From the NCBI RefSeq assembly GCF_011308835.1, contig NZ_JAAOHY010000003.1:1-64000 (forward strand): a stretch of 64,000 nucleotides of DNA. Direction: 5' to 3'. Shown in pieces: positions 25,152 to 33,458 of the stretch (positions within the stretch are counted from its first letter, which is position 1; each line of letters begins with the position of its first letter). The stretch is from Paracoccus xiamenensis (GTDB lineage Bacteria > Pseudomonadota > Alphaproteobacteria > Rhodobacterales > Rhodobacteraceae). The notes under the pieces are model-generated. The model was given only the letters and a program-made list of their open reading frames with translations, had not been told where the DNA came from and did not search any database. The translations under genes and the position numbers were made by a program.

Positions 25152-26572
25152 CCGGCCTGCTGGATCATTTTGCCCGGGCCGCCGCCCGCTTTCCCGACCG
25201 GATCGCCATCGTCGACGGGCGCGGCCACGAGACCAGCTTCGCCGAATTGAAGGCCCGTGCCGATAGCTTTGCGGCGCGCTGGCGGGATCAGGGCATCGGA
25301 CCCGGCCACCGGGTGCTGATCGCGCGCGCGGTCGATGCCGATCTTTATGCCAGCCTCGCGGCGCTCTGGGCATTGGGCGCGGTGGCGGTGCTGCCGGAAC
25401 CCGCGATGGGGCTGGCCGGGCTGCGCCACGCCGCCCGTGTCACCCGGCCCAAGGCCTTCTGCACCGGCGGCTGGTACCGCGCGCTTGGCCTGCTGCTGTC
25501 CGAGCTGTGGCGCGTGCCGACCCTCGCATCCCGGCCCGGCTCCGCCGCCATCAGCCATGGGCCGGCATCGCCGGGCGACATCGCGCTGATCTCCTTCACC
25601 TCGGGCAGCACCGGCCAGCCCAAGGCGATCCCCCGCAGCCACGGCTTTCTGATGGCGCAGTACGACGCCATCGCGCCCCTGCTGCGCAGCGAAAGGGCCG
25701 AGCGTGATCTGGTCGCCTTTCCTGTTTTCACCCTGATCAATATCGCCGCCGGCCAGACCTCGATCCTGCCGAACTGGAAAATGTCGCGTCTGGCCACCCT
25801 GCCCCCGCACGCCCTGCGCGACTGGATGGTTCGCCAGCGCGTCACCCGCGCACTGATCCCGCCCGCGCTGTGCGAAAGGCTGGCCGAGGCCGGGCTGTCC
25901 GGCGGTCTGCACCAGATCTTCACCGGCGGCGGCCCGGTCTTTCCCGACCTGCTGGCCCGCCTTCAACGCCCGGACGGCCCCCGGATCACCTGCGTCTACG
26001 GCTCGACCGAGGCTGAACCCATCGCCCATCTGGACGCGGCCGAGATCACTACCGCCGATCATGCCGCCATGTCGCAGGGGCAAGGCCTGCTGGTCGGCCG
26101 CCCGGTCCCCAACCTGCAACTGCGCATCCGCGACCACGAAATCCAGGTCGCCGGTGCTCATGTCAATCCGGGCTATCTGGACCCCACCCACGACGCCGGC
26201 AACAAGCTGCGAGAGGGCGACACCATCTGGCACCGCACCGGCGATGCCGGGCGGCTGGACGATCAGGGACGGCTGTGGCTGCTTGGCAGGATCGGGTCGC
26301 AGGTGACAATCGCGGGCGCGCCGCGCTTCCCCTTTCAGATCGAGACCGCGGCCCGGCAATGGCCCGGTGTCACTCAGGCCGCGCTGCTGGACCACGGCGG
26401 CACGCCGGTGCTGGCGCTTTCCGGTCAACGGGACCGGCTGCCGCAATGGCGAGATGCGGCCAGCGGGATAGGCATCGGCGATATACGGCATTTCGACCGG
26501 CTGCCAATGGATCGCCGGCACGCATCGAAGATCGACCTGCAGGCTCTGCGCGAGATGCTTAACGGGCGCTGA
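25148..26572 (+). CDS. AMP-forming acyl-CoA synthetase/ligase family protein
   Basis: A 474-residue adenylate-forming enzyme that activates a carboxylic acid with ATP. Motifs in order are the P-loop [27 protein letters not shown], the [21 protein letters not shown] hinge region and the C-terminal catalytic Lys in [10 protein letters not shown]. The protein is somewhat shorter than usual acyl-CoA synthetases, and the sequence around the substrate pocket is unfamiliar. It overlaps the GNAT gene by four bases and is the last gene of the seven-gene operon. It could supply the CoA thioester for the HMGR-like reductase or an acyl donor for the GNAT. It also resembles OleC-type lactone synthetases in general layout, but no oleABD genes are present. 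Confidence 0.82.
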   Translation: MTGLLDHFARAAARFPDRIAIVDGRGHETSFAELKARADSFAARWRDQGIGPGHRVLIARAVDADLYASLAALWALGAVAVLPEPAMGLAGLRHAARVTRPKAFCTGGWYRALGLLLSELWRVPTLASRPGSAAISHGPASPGDIALISFTSGSTGQPKAIPRSHGFLMAQYDAIAPLLRSERAERDLVAFPVFTLINIAAGQTSILPNWKMSRLATLPPHALRDWMVRQRVTRALIPPALCERLAEAGLSGGLHQIFTGGGPVFPDLLARLQRPDGPRITCVYGSTEAEPIAHLDAAEITTADHAAMSQGQGLLVGRPVPNLQLRIRDHEIQVAGAHVNPGYLDPTHDAGNKLREGDTIWHRTGDAGRLDDQGRLWLLGRIGSQVTIAGAPRFPFQIETAARQWPGVTQAALLDHGGTPVLALSGQRDRLPQWRDAASGIGIGDIRHFDRLPMDRRHASKIDLQALREMLNGR

Positions 26573-26696
26573 ACCGCCGCCGAAAATCTGCTCTGGAACT
26601 TGGCCACGCGGCCCGCCACTATCGGCCCGATCACCCGACCGCGCCTCGGTCCGGAAAGGTCATTTCTGTTGTCCGCCCTGCGCGAAAGGAACGCCC

Positions 26697-27482
26697 ATGC
26701 CCATCCGCGTCACCGTCTGGAACGAGAATATCCACGAACAGGAAAACAAGGTCGTCGCCGACAACTATCCTCTGGGCATCCATGGCACCATCGCCGCCGT
26801 CCTGAACGCCGATCCGGCCTTTGCCGCCACCACCGCAACGCTTCAGGAACCCGAACACGGGCTGACAGCCGAACGGCTTGCCCAGACCGATGTGTTGTTC
26901 TGGTGGGGGCATGCCGCGCATGGCGATGTCGATGACGCCGTGGTCGAACGTGTCTGCGAAGCGGTCTGGTCAGGCATGGGCATGGTCTTCCTGCATTCGG
27001 CGCATTTTTCCAAGCCGTTCAAGAGGTTGATGGGCACAGCCTGCAACCTGACCTGGCGCGAGGCGGGCGAGCGTGAACGGCTGTGGCTGACCTCGGTCAG
27101 CCACCCCATCGCCGCCGGCCTGCCCGACCATTTCGAGCTGGAAAACGAGGAAATGTATGGCGAGCCCTTCGGCGTGCCCGAACCGCTGGAAACCGTCTTC
27201 ATCAGCTGGTTCTCGGGCGGCGAGGTCTTCCGTTCCGGCCTCACCTACAAGCGCGGAGCGGGCAATGTCTTCTATTTCCGCCCCGGCCACGAAACCTATC
27301 CGACCTATCACGACGCCAATGTCCAGACGGTGCTGAAGAATGCCGCGAAATGGGCCTTTAACCCGGCGGCCCGCATCGCCGATCCGGGCGCCGCCCCGAA
27401 CGTCCCCGTGACCGAAGCACTGGAGCCGATCGAGGAACGCGGCCCGCGCCTGCATCACGACGGCGAGGAGGGTTACCGCTGA
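26697..27482 (+). CDS. ThuA-like (trehalose-utilisation family) protein
   Basis: A 261-residue protein of the ThuA family, a class I glutamine-amidotransferase-like fold linked to sugar catabolism. It begins with [23 protein letters not shown] and contains [29 protein letters not shown] and [14 protein letters not shown], all typical of ThuA. Its biochemical role is not firmly known. In rhizobia ThuA acts with ThuB in oxidising trehalose-type disaccharides to 3-keto forms. Its stop overlaps the following Gfo/Idh dehydrogenase gene, matching thuAB order. The sugar ABC transporter that accompanies thuAB elsewhere is missing here. Confidence 0.85.
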   Translation: MPIRVTVWNENIHEQENKVVADNYPLGIHGTIAAVLNADPAFAATTATLQEPEHGLTAERLAQTDVLFWWGHAAHGDVDDAVVERVCEAVWSGMGMVFLHSAHFSKPFKRLMGTACNLTWREAGERERLWLTSVSHPIAAGLPDHFELENEEMYGEPFGVPEPLETVFISWFSGGEVFRSGLTYKRGAGNVFYFRPGHETYPTYHDANVQTVLKNAAKWAFNPAARIADPGAAPNVPVTEALEPIEERGPRLHHDGEEGYR

Positions 27483-28543
27483 TGAAGAAGGTCCGGCTTC
27501 TGATCCTCGGCACCGGCGGCATGGCGCGCAACCACGCCGAAGGTTTCGGCCAGATCCCCGGCGTCGAAATCGTCGGCGGCGTCGATACCCGCTCGGCCCA
27601 GCTTGACGCCTTCCGCGGCGATTTCGGCATCCCGAACGGCTTTGCCTCGGTGGACGAGGCCCTTGATTGGGGGCAGTTCGATGCCGTCACCAACGTGACC
27701 CCCGACGCCGCCCATCATTCGACGACGATGCCGCTGCTGGCGGCGGGCAAGCATGTGCTTTGCGAAAAGCCGCTGGCCACCAATGCGCCCGATGCCCGCG
27801 ACATGGCCGAAGCCGCGCAGGCGGCGGGCGTGGTGAACATGGTTCATCTCAGCTATCGCAACATCCCGGCGCTGCAAAAAGCCGCCGCCATGGTGCGCGA
27901 CGGGGCCATCGGCACCGTCCGGCATTTCGAGGCCTCTTATCTGCAAAGCTGGCTGACCCAGCCCGCCTGGGGTGAATGGCGCAGCGAAAGCCAATGGCTC
28001 TGGCGGCTGTCGACCGCGCATGGTTCCAAAGGTGTGCTGGGCGATGTCGGCATCCATATCCTCGATTTCGCGACCTTTATCGCCGGGCAGGACGCGGCCG
28101 AGGTCTCTTGCAGGCTGGCGACCTTCGACAAGGCACCGGGCGGGCGGATCGGGGAATATGTGCTGGACGCCAACGATTCCGCCACCATGCAGATCCGGCT
28201 GACCAACGGCGCGATTGGCACTGTCGCCGCCACCCGCTTTGCCAGCGGCCATCTGAACGACCTGCGGCTGCGGATCTATGGCGATCTGGGCGGGTTAGAG
28301 GTCGGGTTCGAAGCCGGCCAAAGCCGTTTGCGCGCCTGCCTGGCACCCGATCTGCAAACCGCCGAATGGCACGAGGTCGAGACCCCGCCGGTGATCCCCA
28401 TCTATGCGCGCTTCATCGCCGCCATTCGCGGCGAAGGCCCGGCCGAGCCCGATTTCGCCCGTGGCGCTGCGCTGCAAAACCTGCTGGACCGGGCCGAGGA
28501 ATCAGACCGCGAGGGCGGCCGCAGCCTGTCGGTTATCGGCTGA
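27482..28543 (+). CDS. Gfo/Idh/MocA-family oxidoreductase (ThuB-like)
   Basis: A 353-residue NAD(P)-dependent sugar or polyol dehydrogenase. The N-terminal Rossmann fold shows ILGTGGMARNHAEGF, and the family's active-site Lys lies in CEKPLATNAPDARDM. The C-terminal alpha/beta domain has the segment GDVGIHILDFATFI, where a catalytic His is expected. It is translationally coupled to the ThuA-like gene (shared base at 27482). By analogy with rhizobial ThuB it may oxidise a disaccharide at C3, but the substrate is unproven. It ends a two-gene operon; the next genes run on the other strand. Confidence 0.85.
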   Translation: MKKVRLLILGTGGMARNHAEGFGQIPGVEIVGGVDTRSAQLDAFRGDFGIPNGFASVDEALDWGQFDAVTNVTPDAAHHSTTMPLLAAGKHVLCEKPLATNAPDARDMAEAAQAAGVVNMVHLSYRNIPALQKAAAMVRDGAIGTVRHFEASYLQSWLTQPAWGEWRSESQWLWRLSTAHGSKGVLGDVGIHILDFATFIAGQDAAEVSCRLATFDKAPGGRIGEYVLDANDSATMQIRLTNGAIGTVAATRFASGHLNDLRLRIYGDLGGLEVGFEAGQSRLRACLAPDLQTAEWHEVETPPVIPIYARFIAAIRGEGPAEPDFARGAALQNLLDRAEESDREGGRSLSVIG

Positions 28544-28639
28544 ATTGCCCCGCATCGGCATGCGTGGTGTTCGAAAGGCTTGCGGATCTGCCCCGCGCAA
28601 CATCCAAGGCGGCGCGAAATGGCGGCACTCGCGGCTTAT

Positions 28640-29143
28640 TCAAACAGAGGCAAACTGGCGCGCGATGGCCATCACCGCCATCGCCGGCAGGGTCAGAATG
28701 TCATGGACCTGCGCAACCCGTTCAGGCGTGTAATAGCCCTCCTCGTGCAGGATATTGACGGTCGCGACCATGGTGCCGCCCAGGATGATCGGCAGGTTTA
28801 CCACCGAACCGCAGCCAAGCCGCCCGATCAATTCCGCATCGGGAAAAACCGTGGCGATCTCGGCCAGCGTATTGGCGACGAAGCTTTCATGGCGACCATG
28901 GACCTGTTCGAACCAGCGGTCGATCTCGATCGGCTTGGTGCCCGAGGTCGGATAGTTCACCGGATCGTCGGTATAGGCGCGCCGCGCCAGCATGGCCTGC
29001 ATATCCGCCGTCATCACGGTAAACAGCTTGGCGCCCACCACATCCTTGGTCAGGACACAAAGCGCGTCGAAAGCCTGCGCTTCGGTCGTGGCGGCCGACA
29101 GGCTGCGTTCGAATTGGTGCAGGGCGTGCTGTGCGTCGGTCAT
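28640..29143 (-). CDS. GAF-domain protein
   Basis: A 167-residue single-domain GAF protein. GAF domains bind small ligands such as cyclic nucleotides, hemes or amino acids. The sequence (SAATTEAQAFDALCVLTKDVVGAKLFTV ... GCGSVVNLPIILGGTMVATVNILHEEGYYTPE) spans almost the whole protein, with no output domain. Its start overlaps the stop of the upstream ABC ATPase gene, so it is the last gene of the dipeptide-transporter operon. This family is often found in such operons in Rhodobacteraceae, as I recall; a ligand-sensing or accessory role is inference. Confidence 0.8.
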   Translation of the reverse strand: MTDAQHALHQFERSLSAATTEAQAFDALCVLTKDVVGAKLFTVMTADMQAMLARRAYTDDPVNYPTSGTKPIEIDRWFEQVHGRHESFVANTLAEIATVFPDAELIGRLGCGSVVNLPIILGGTMVATVNILHEEGYYTPERVAQVHDILTLPAMAVMAIARQFASV

Positions 29144-29901
29144 GGCTGGTCCTTGCGGTCGGGGTTACCGCCCGAGGCGGCGTAAAGGGATTGGCTGTAA
29201 GGGTCGGTGAAGCTGCCATCATGCAGCGCGGTTGCAGGCGCGATTTCGACCACCCGGCCCTTCTGCATGATCGCCATCCGGTCGCACATGAAACTGACCA
29301 CCGGCAGGTTATGGGTGACCATCAGATAGGTCAGCCCCTGCTGGCGGCGCAGCTTTTTCAGCAGGTTCAGGATCTCTGCCTGCACCGACACATCCAGCGC
29401 CGAGGTCGGTTCATCCAGCAGCATCACCTTGGGTTCCAGCATCAGCGCGCGGGCAATGGCCACACGCTGGCGCTGTCCGCCAGAAAGCTGGTGCGGAAAG
29501 CGGAACCGGAACCGCTGGTCAAGCCCGACGGCGGCCAGCATCTCGGCCACCCGCGCGCTACGATTGCCAAACCCGTGGACCAGCAGCGGCTCGGACAGCA
29601 CGGCATCGACGGTTTTGCGCGGGTGAAGCGAACCGTAGGGGTCCTGGAACACCATCTGGCAACGGGTGGCGAAATCGCGGTCGACCTGATGGCCGCGCGC
29701 GGCGCCCAGGACCGAAATCGCCCCGGTCCAATCCGGTGCCAGCCCGGCAATCGCACGCAGGATCGTCGACTTGCCAGAGCCGCTCTCGCCCACCAGCGCA
29801 AAGCTTTCGCCCTCGGCAACCTCGATATTGACGCCCTGGACGACTTTGGTCGTGCCATAGGATACGTCAAGATTTTGCAGGGAAATCGCGGTCACGCTCA
29901 T
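29140..29901 (-). CDS. Peptide/nickel ABC transporter ATP-binding protein (DppF/OppF type)
   Basis: A cytoplasmic ATPase subunit of 253 residues energising uptake through the two permeases encoded upstream. Walker A is GESGSGKST, the Q-loop follows as MVFQDPYGSLHPRKT, the signature is LSGGQRQRVAIARAL and Walker B is VMLLDEPTSALD. The ATG at 29901 overlaps the stop of the other ATPase gene (ATGA). A longer frame reaching 30072 lies inside that gene and is rejected. It lacks the extra C-terminal oligopeptide-binding extension present in many DppF proteins, so it is short for the family. Peptides or another small solute are the likely cargo. Confidence 0.88.
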   Translation of the reverse strand: MSVTAISLQNLDVSYGTTKVVQGVNIEVAEGESFALVGESGSGKSTILRAIAGLAPDWTGAISVLGAARGHQVDRDFATRCQMVFQDPYGSLHPRKTVDAVLSEPLLVHGFGNRSARVAEMLAAVGLDQRFRFRFPHQLSGGQRQRVAIARALMLEPKVMLLDEPTSALDVSVQAEILNLLKKLRRQQGLTYLMVTHNLPVVSFMCDRMAIMQKGRVVEIAPATALHDGSFTDPYSQSLYAASGGNPDRKDQP

Positions 29902-30731
29902 GTTCCACCCCATGCGCTGCGGTCCAGAACCGGAAGCTCTTCGCGGGTTTCCTCCATCCGGGGGACTGCGGCCAGAAGGCCGCGCGTATAGGGATGGCTG
30001 GCCTTGTGTAGGTCGCGGGCGGCGCAGGCCCCAACCACCTCGCCGGCATGCATGACCAGAATGCGATCGCAATAGCGCGCCACCAGATCCAGATCATGCG
30101 AGATCAGGATCAGCGCCATTCCCTTTTCGCGCACCAATTCGTCGATCAGATCCAGCACCTGCGCCTGCACCGACACGTCCAAGGCCGAGGTCGGTTCATC
30201 CGCGATCAGCAGATCGGGGCGTGGGATCAGCATCATGGCGATCATGATGCGCTGCCCCATGCCGCCAGAAACCTCGTGCGGGTACAGGTCCATCACCCGC
30301 TCGGGGTCATGGATGCGCACCGAATGCAGCATCTCGATCACGCGCGCGCGGACATCGCGACGCGGCAGGCGTTCGTGGGTGACAAGCGCCTCGGCGATCT
30401 GGTCGCCGACGGTCATCACCGGGTTCAACGAGAATTTCGGATCCTGCATGATCATCGAGATGCGGGCACCGCGCAATTGCCGCATCCCGCGTTCGGTCCG
30501 GGCCTGCAGGTCGATCCCGTCAAAGACCATGCGGTCGGCCTGCTGGCGGCCCGGTCGGCGGATCAGGCGCAGGATGGCGCGGCCGGTCATGGACTTGCCC
30601 GACCCGCTTTCGCCAACGATACCCAACCGCTCGCGTCCCAGCGAAAGCGACAGCCCTTTGACCACCTCGACCCGGCCCGAGGCAGTCGGGAAGCTGACGC
30701 GCAGGTTTTCGATTTCCAGAAGCGCGGTCAT
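29898..30731 (-). CDS. Peptide/nickel ABC transporter ATP-binding protein (DppD/OppD type)
   Basis: A 277-residue ATPase with Walker A GESGSGKSM, Q-loop MIMQDPKFSLNP, signature VSGGMGQRIMIAMML and Walker B LLIADEPTSALD. It pairs with the second ATPase encoded immediately downstream (4-base overlap) and overlaps the upstream permease gene by four bases. The 'VSGGMGQR' form of the signature is typical of DppD/OppD subunits. It is part of a five-gene minus-strand operon running from the dppB-like permease to the GAF protein. Confidence 0.9.
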   Translation of the reverse strand: MTALLEIENLRVSFPTASGRVEVVKGLSLSLGRERLGIVGESGSGKSMTGRAILRLIRRPGRQQADRMVFDGIDLQARTERGMRQLRGARISMIMQDPKFSLNPVMTVGDQIAEALVTHERLPRRDVRARVIEMLHSVRIHDPERVMDLYPHEVSGGMGQRIMIAMMLIPRPDLLIADEPTSALDVSVQAQVLDLIDELVREKGMALILISHDLDLVARYCDRILVMHAGEVVGACAARDLHKASHPYTRGLLAAVPRMEETREELPVLDRSAWGGT

Positions 30732-31633
30732 GACTTGCCTCCTTGCTTCGGATCAAGAACGTCGCGCAGCCCGTCGCCGAGGAAACAGAAACCCAGCGAG
30801 ACGATGATGATCGCAAAGCCCGGCATCGTCGCCACCCACCATTGATCCAGAATGAAAGTCCGCCCGCGCGAGATCATCGCCCCCCATTCCGGAAGGGGCG
30901 GCTGCGCGCCAAGACCCAGAAAGCCCAGACCGGCGGCGGTCAGGATGATCCCGGCCATGTCCAGCGTCACCCGCACGATCATCGACGAGGTGCACAGCGG
31001 CAGCACATGCCGGACGATGATCCGCCCATGCGATGCCCCCAGCAGCCGGGTGGCGGCGATGAATTCGGCATTGCGGAAGGTCAGCGTCTCGGCCCGTGCG
31101 ATCCGCGCATAGGCCGGCCAAGAGGTAATGGCGATGGCGATGATGGCATTTTCGATCCCCGGCCCAAGGGCGGCCACGAATGCCAGCGCCAGGATCAGCT
31201 TGGGCATCGACAGGAATACGTCGGTCAGCCCCATCAACAGCCGGTCGACCCAGCCGCCGAAATAGCCGGCGATCGCCCCTATCAGCAGCCCCAGCGGGGC
31301 GGCGATCACCGCCACCAGCACCACGATCATCAGCGTGATCCGGGCGCCATAGACGACGCGGCTGAAGATATCGCGCCCCAGCTCGTCCGTGCCCATCCAA
31401 TGCGCCGCCGAAGGCGGCAGCAGCCGCGCGCCCAGATCCTGCCCCAGCGGGCTGTAAGGCGCGATCCACGGCGCGAAGGCCGCCGTCACCAGCAGCGTCA
31501 GCAGGATCAGCGCGCCCACCACCGCCAGCGGATTGCGCATCAGCATCCGCGCCATGCGATAGCTGCGCCCAAGGCTCGCCTGAAGACGCGAAGCCGGAGA
31601 ATCGTCCAGAAGCCAGCTTTTTGCCGTGCCCAT
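30728..31633 (-). CDS. Peptide ABC transporter permease (DppC type)
   Basis: A 301-residue inner-membrane permease with an N-terminal helix (about residues 32-55), a periplasmic stretch containing PPSAAHWMGTDELGRDIFSR (the conserved DppC block) and five further helices. The EAA coupling loop is around ATRLLGASHGRIIVRHVLP. It follows the DppB-type permease gene by nine bases and overlaps the downstream ATPase gene. Substrate specificity is not readable; the neighbouring M24 aminopeptidase gene points to peptides. Confidence 0.9.
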   Translation of the reverse strand: MGTAKSWLLDDSPASRLQASLGRSYRMARMLMRNPLAVVGALILLTLLVTAAFAPWIAPYSPLGQDLGARLLPPSAAHWMGTDELGRDIFSRVVYGARITLMIVVLVAVIAAPLGLLIGAIAGYFGGWVDRLLMGLTDVFLSMPKLILALAFVAALGPGIENAIIAIAITSWPAYARIARAETLTFRNAEFIAATRLLGASHGRIIVRHVLPLCTSSMIVRVTLDMAGIILTAAGLGFLGLGAQPPLPEWGAMISRGRTFILDQWWVATMPGFAIIIVSLGFCFLGDGLRDVLDPKQGGKS

Positions 31634-31642
31634 CGTCGCCCC

Positions 31643-32677
31643 CTATCGGCTGCGCGGATCAAGGATGCGATACAGCACATCCGAGAACCGGTTGATCAGA
31701 ATGAAGACCGCGCCGATGACCAGCGTCGCGCCCAGAACGGCGTTCATATCGGCATTCAGCAGCGCCACGGTCAGGTAATTGCCGATGCCGGGCCAGCTGA
31801 AGACCGTCTCGATCATCACCGAACCTTCCAGCAGTGCAGCGTAGGACAGCCCGATCACGGTGATCAGCGGAACCCGGATCGGCCGGAAGGCGTGGGTCCA
31901 GATCACCCGCCATTCGGGCACACCCTTGACGCGGGCGGTGGTGACGTATTCCTGCCCCAGCTGGTCCAGCATGAAGCTGCGCGTCATCCGCGCGATATAG
32001 GCCAGCGAGAAGAAGCCCAGAATCGCCGCCGGCAGGAGCAGGTGATCCAGCGCATTGAAAAACACCTCCCAGTCGCCGGCAAGCGCCGCGTCGACCAGCA
32101 TCAACCCGGTGCGCGGCTCGACCAGGCCCTCATAGAAGATGTCGACCCGGCCCGGCCCCGCGACCCAGCCAAGCCCGGCATAGAAGACCGCCAGCCCGAC
32201 CAGCCCCAGCCAGAATGCCGGCACCGAATAGCCCAGCAGCGCCACAACCCGGATCACCTGATCGATCCAGGTGCCCTGCCGGGCCGCCGCCCAGACCCCC
32301 AGCGGCACGCCAATCGCCACACCGATGATGATGCCAAGCGTGGCCATTTCCAGCGTCGCCGGAAAGACCACGGCCAGATCCTCGGCCACCGGGCGATTGG
32401 TCGAGACGGAACGGCCCAGATCGCCCCGGAATACGTCGCCGATATAGTGCAGGAATTGAACCGGCAGCGACTGGTCCAGCCCCATGGCCGCCCGCGCTGC
32501 GTCATATTGTTCCTGCGTGGCGCGGTCGCCTACCACCGCCAGCACAGGGTCGATCGGGATCACGCGACCGATGAAAAAGGTGATGGCCATCAGGCCGATG
32601 AATGTCAGCAAGGTGATGACGACAAAGCCGCCAATCGCGCCTGCGCCGCGCCAAATCCGGGTCGTCCCCGTGGCCAT
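31643..32677 (-). CDS. Peptide ABC transporter permease (DppB type)
   Basis: A 344-residue inner-membrane permease with six hydrophobic segments and the typical DppB pattern. The N-terminal helix is followed by VPIDPVLAV-like sequence and MGLDQSLPVQFLHYIGDVFRGDLGRS. The coupling loop is TTARVKGVPEWRVIWTHAFR, and FSWPGIGNYL lies near the end. The ATG at 32677 has GGAGG seven bases upstream, which decides it over an in-frame ATG at 32725. It is the first gene of the minus-strand transporter operon and diverges from the regulator gene at 32817. Confidence 0.9.
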   Translation of the reverse strand: MATGTTRIWRGAGAIGGFVVITLLTFIGLMAITFFIGRVIPIDPVLAVVGDRATQEQYDAARAAMGLDQSLPVQFLHYIGDVFRGDLGRSVSTNRPVAEDLAVVFPATLEMATLGIIIGVAIGVPLGVWAAARQGTWIDQVIRVVALLGYSVPAFWLGLVGLAVFYAGLGWVAGPGRVDIFYEGLVEPRTGLMLVDAALAGDWEVFFNALDHLLLPAAILGFFSLAYIARMTRSFMLDQLGQEYVTTARVKGVPEWRVIWTHAFRPIRVPLITVIGLSYAALLEGSVMIETVFSWPGIGNYLTVALLNADMNAVLGATLVIGAVFILINRFSDVLYRILDPRSR

Positions 32678-32742
32678 GCTGTCTACCTCCTGTTCGTCGC
32701 GCGCCTCCTCGGGCCGCACCTGCATAGAGCAATTTCTGAATT

Positions 32743-32783
32743 ATACAAAAATTTTTTTTTGCTATGTAAAAATTTTTTTGTAT
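32743..32783. promoter_or_regulatory. A/T-tract inverted repeat in the divergent transporter-regulator gap
   Basis: ATACAAAAA at 32743-32751 is repeated inverted as TTTTTGTAT at 32775-32783. A run of nine T and the internal AAAAATTTTTTT lie between them. This A/T island is striking in GC-rich DNA. It sits between the dppB-like gene and the XRE-cupin regulator gene, so it is a likely promoter and operator region, possibly bound by that regulator or by IHF. Confidence 0.55.
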
Positions 32784-32799
32784 GCTGCTGATAGCAATC

Positions 32800-32810
32800 G
32801 GGGGGGGGGG
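32800..32810. repeat. Homopolymer run of 11 G just upstream of a regulator start
   Basis: Eleven consecutive G end six bases before the ATG of the XRE-cupin regulator. The run can act as a Shine-Dalgarno sequence. Mononucleotide tracts of this length are prone to slipped-strand length change. A sequencing or assembly length error is also possible. Confidence 0.8.
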
Positions 32811-32816
32811 ACGACG

Positions 32817-33413
32817 ATGCCAGCCGCAAGATCCAAGGCAGAGCCACGGCTTGGCCATGTCATCCGCAAACGGCGAAAGCAGTTGCAGATGACGCTTCAG
32901 GCGCTCAGCGACGGCTCGGGCGTTTCCATCGGCTATCTTAGCCAGGTGGAACGCGACAATGCGACCCCGACACTGGGCACGCTGGCCCAGATCGCCGACG
33001 CCCTTGGGGTGGGGCTGGAATATTTCATCGCCGCGCCAAAGCCTGCGGACGGGCTGACGCGCGCCGGACAGCGACCTCGCTTCGCGCTGCCCAACTCGAC
33101 GCTCAGCTATGAAACTCTCGTCGCCGGTTTTCCGGGGGCAGAGCTTTCCGGCTATGTGCTGACCGTGCCGCCGGGCTATGCGTCTGAAACCGTCAGCCAC
33201 GAGGGCGAGGAGCTGGTCTTCGTCCTAGAAGGAGAGATCGACCAGGTCCTTGATGGGCAGAGCTTCCGCCTGAGGCCGGGTGACAGCCTGCATTACAGCG
33301 GCCAGACCCCGCATTCATGGGCCAATCCGACTGATCGGACTGCCCGCATCCTGTGGACCGGCACGCTGGAGGTTCTGGCCCGCGCCGGCGTCGTGCCTGA
33401 GCAGGCCGAATAA
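32817..33413 (+). CDS. XRE-family regulator with C-terminal cupin domain
   Basis: A 198-residue transcription factor. The N-terminal HTH (about residues 10-70) reads LGHVIRKRRKQLQMTLQALSDGSGVSIGYLSQVERDNATPTLGTLAQIADALGV. The C-terminal half is a single cupin barrel with the SHEGEELVFVLEGEIDQVLDGQSFRLRPGDSLHYSGQTPHSW pattern, which usually senses a small molecule or metal. The ATG at 32817 follows an 11-G run. The gene lies between the divergent transporter operon and the co-directional binding-protein gene, so it very probably regulates this transport system. The binding-protein gene starts 45 bases after its stop. Confidence 0.9.
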   Translation: MPAARSKAEPRLGHVIRKRRKQLQMTLQALSDGSGVSIGYLSQVERDNATPTLGTLAQIADALGVGLEYFIAAPKPADGLTRAGQRPRFALPNSTLSYETLVAGFPGAELSGYVLTVPPGYASETVSHEGEELVFVLEGEIDQVLDGQSFRLRPGDSLHYSGQTPHSWANPTDRTARILWTGTLEVLARAGVVPEQAE

Positions 33414-33458
33414 AACAATCACACGCCCAACCTTTCCGCACAAAAAAGGGAGACAGAC

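Noticed and set aside
30743..32791. 682-codon plus-strand frame opposite the transporter permeases
   Set aside because: It is rich in Arg, Gln and His without any motif; the permease genes on the other strand are well supported.
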